Below, in pieces: positions 5,347 to 6,433 of a stretch of 6,433 nucleotides of DNA. The position numbers and the translations under genes were made by a program. Position 1 is the stretch's first letter. Every line of letters starts with the position of its first letter. The DNA is from Dechloromonas sp. (GTDB lineage: Bacteria > Pseudomonadota > Gammaproteobacteria > Burkholderiales > Rhodocyclaceae): positions 2,175,962 through 2,182,394 of the forward strand of contig CP059264.1 in assembly GCA_013693915.1 (NCBI GenBank). Direction: 5' to 3'. Under the pieces are notes generated by a model that saw only the letters and a list, made by a program, of their open reading frames with translations, searched no databases and had not been told where the DNA came from.

Positions 5347-6433
5347 ATGAATTTTGCCCTTATTCTTTTCGTGCTGACGGTCGTGACCGGGGTGCTTTAC
5401 GCGGTCGACGTGCTGAAATTCCGGAAATTGCGCGAGCGGAAATACGCGTCCTTCTATGGGTTGACCGGCAAGCCGTTCCTGGCAAACCCCGATCCGAAGT
5501 TCTATTTCCCCAGCGAGGCACATCTGCGCGCAACTGCGTATCTCGAGTACGGCATGCAGCAGAATGAAGGCTTCGTCGTCATTACCGGGGAACTGGGCAT
5601 GGGCAAGACGACGATCATTCGCAGGATGCTTGACAGCCTGAATCCGGACGAGATCATTGCGGCGCATCTGGTGAGTACCCGGGGTGATGCCGACAACACC
5701 TTGCGTCTAGTCGGCGCTGCATTCGGCATTCACACGAAAGGCGTCGAGAAATCCGACGTCCTGCAGTCCCTTGAAGCGTTCCTGATTGGCCTGACGAGCA
5801 AGGGCAAGCGCTGCCTGCTGATCGTCGACGAGGCGCAGAATCTGACTGTCAAGGCCATCGAGGAATTGCGCACCCTTTCGAACTTCCAGTTCGGCAACCA
5901 GCCCCTCCTGCGTAGTTTTCTCGTCGGGCAACCCGAATTCCGTGACATCCTGCAAAGTCCCCAATTGACGCAATTCAGGCAGCGGATCATTGCCTCCTAC
6001 CACATCGAGCCGATGAACGAGGCGGAGACGGGCGCCTACATCGCGCACCGGCTCAAATGCGCCGGAGCAAGCGGATGTCCCAGCTTTACGCCGGATGGCC
6101 TTGAGGCAATATTCAATGTCGCGGGCGGGGTTCCCGGGCGCATCAATTCACTTTGCGACCATCTGTTGCTGTTCGGCTATCTCAACAACAAGAAGGAATT
6201 CAACGCCAAGGACGTCGAGGAGGCTTCCCGAAAGGCAGCGGATTACCGAGGCTCGTCATCCGGCGGGGGCCGGGCGCCAAAGGCCAGACCTCTGGCGGCG
6301 GATGGAAGCGGTTCTTCGCCAATCGCGGGCTCGATGCGCAAGGGGAGACGAACGAAATCAAGGAGCCGCTGTGGGTGGAATGGGGTGCCAGTTTCTTTCC
6401 GGTCATCCTGGTCGTCTTCCTGTTGCGGTCCTT
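5347..6433 (+). CDS. lepB: signal peptidase I N-terminus fused in frame to an XrtA/PEP-CTERM-type AAA ATPase (runs off the window)
   Basis: From the ATG at 5347 one frame stays open for 362 codons to the right edge. Residues 1-32 are the LepB start: MNFALILFVLTVVTGVLYAVD is the first membrane segment, followed by basic KFRKLRERK. From Tyr33 the sequence is an ExeA-like AAA ATPase: YASFYGLTGKPF, NPDPKFYF, AYLEYG, Walker A GELGMGKTT (81-89, Lys87), Walker B LLIVDEAQNL (157-166), then GQPEFRDILQSP, FRQRIIASYHIEPM and GGVPGRINSLCDHLLLFG. These resemble the ATPase subfamily of XrtA/PEP-CTERM export loci. The domain ends near residue 298. After about codon 306 this frame is Arg/Ser/Cys-rich and not protein-like, while LepB resumes in the -1 frame. 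Position 11 bp after lepA is that of normal lepB; there is no strong Shine-Dalgarno. The natural product may be a LepB with an inserted ATPase if one base is missing in the G run at 6265-6269. Confidence 0.8.
   Translation, partial: MNFALILFVLTVVTGVLYAVDVLKFRKLRERKYASFYGLTGKPFLANPDPKFYFPSEAHLRATAYLEYGMQQNEGFVVITGELGMGKTTIIRRMLDSLNPDEIIAAHLVSTRGDADNTLRLVGAAFGIHTKGVEKSDVLQSLEAFLIGLTSKGKRCLLIVDEAQNLTVKAIEELRTLSNFQFGNQPLLRSFLVGQPEFRDILQSPQLTQFRQRIIASYHIEPMNEAETGAYIAHRLKCAGASGCPSFTPDGLEAIFNVAGGVPGRINSLCDHLLLFGYLNNKKEFNAKDVEEASRKAADYRGSSSGGGRAPKARPLAADGSGSSPIAGSMRKGRRTKSRSRCGWNGVPVSFRSSWSSSCCGP
5422..5443 (+). repeat. short direct repeat at the left LepB/ATPase junction
   Basis: CGGAAAT occurs at 5422-5428 and again at 5437-5443, 15 bp apart and so in frame, giving RK-LRE-RK. 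Each copy is followed by a GCG-containing stretch. The second copy spans the exact point where LepB-like sequence changes to ATPase-like sequence. It may be chance or a trace of the joining event. Confidence 0.4.
5443..6240 (+). other. complete AAA ATPase domain inserted in lepB
   Basis: This marks the inserted part, residues 33-298 of the 5347 frame, about 266 residues and close to the full length of stand-alone XrtA-associated ATPases. Stand-alone family members start Met-Tyr-x-x-Phe-Tyr-Gly-Leu; here the Met position is Lys32 (AAA), so the domain seems joined at its own second residue and has no start codon of its own. Walker A and B are intact, so ATP binding and hydrolysis are expected. 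In exosortase-linked loci such ATPases lie with polysaccharide export genes; no such genes are visible here. Confidence 0.8.
6260..6273 (+). repeat. hairpin with GGGG loop at the presumed lepB frameshift point
   Basis: CCGGC (6260-6264) and GCCGG (6269-6273) are exact reverse complements flanking GGGG (6265-6268). The frame arriving from the ATPase reads GGC GGG GGC here; adding one G moves it into the frame that encodes the rest of LepB. This parallels the rseC site at 1483-1496. Confidence 0.65.
6267..6433 (+). CDS. lepB: signal peptidase I (LepB) resumes in the -1 frame: linker and second membrane segment, cut by the window edge
   Basis: In the frame starting at 6267 the translation is a Gly-rich linker (GPGAKGQTSGGGWKRFF), a charged stretch (ANRGLDAQGETNEIK), then EPLWVEWGASFFPVILVVFLLRS up to the edge. 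The last part is the conserved LepB segment in which a Trp/Glu/Gly-Ala-Ser motif leads into the second membrane helix (E. coli: WLETGASVFPV...). The catalytic Ser (SGSM box) and Lys lie beyond the window. LepB cleaves signal peptides from exported proteins at the outer face of the inner membrane; the part between TM1 and TM2 faces the cytoplasm. This segment has no start codon or ribosome site of its own and is one base out of register with the ATPase frame from 5347, so as read it would not be translated as LepB. Confidence 0.8.

Noticed and set aside
5430..6345. Insertion sequence or target-site duplication around the ATPase insert
   Set aside because: No transposase, terminal inverted repeats or matching flanking duplication were seen at the two junctions.
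1..6433. CRISPR arrays, tRNA or rRNA genes, phage genes
   Set aside because: No regular repeat-spacer pattern, no tRNA-like or rRNA-like stretches and no phage-type genes were seen; nearly all the window is accounted for by the listed genes.

Overview
The window is GC-rich chromosomal DNA from a proteobacterium, most likely a betaproteobacterium of the Rhodocyclales/Nitrosomonadales type. Evidence for this is the divergent nadB|rpoE pair followed by rseC and lepA-lepB (the order also known from E. coli), a MucD-type protease and a small glutaredoxin-like gene between rseC and lepA, a LepB starting MNFALIL, and an ATPase of the kind linked to exosortase/PEP-CTERM loci. The genus cannot be fixed from this sequence.

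Layout. Bases 1-597 (minus strand) hold the N-terminal 199 codons of L-aspartate oxidase, nadB, starting at TTG and running off the left edge. A divergent intergenic region follows. On the plus strand come rpoE (sigma-E, 771-1370), rseC (1374-1810, split by a single -1 frameshift), mucD (periplasmic HtrA-type serine protease, 1832-3250), a CxxC thioredoxin-fold protein overlapping mucD by 11 bp (3240-3485), an intrinsic terminator (3509-3535), lepA/EF4 (3545-5335), and from 5347 to the right edge an unusual lepB.

How they work together. rpoE, rseC and mucD form an envelope-stress block: a sigma factor, an associated membrane redox/regulatory protein, and a protease for misfolded periplasmic proteins. 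lepA and lepB form the usual translation/secretion pair. The anti-sigma genes rseA and rseB, normally between rpoE and rseC, are absent; only 3 bp separate the two genes.

The main surprise is lepB. It begins with a normal signal peptidase I first membrane segment. At about codon 33 it continues in frame into a complete AAA ATPase domain of about 266 residues, resembling the XrtA/PEP-CTERM-associated secretion ATPase. It then resumes LepB sequence (linker plus second membrane segment) at the right edge, one frame off. The ATPase sits exactly where the LepB cytoplasmic loop should be. The lepB and rseC frameshifts lie in near-identical contexts: a GGGGG run, read in frame as GGG GGC, in a 5-bp hairpin with a GGGG loop. 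One extra G restores each gene, so both may be undercalled bases. With that correction the right end would encode a single LepB-TM1 / ATPase / LepB-TM2 polypeptide.
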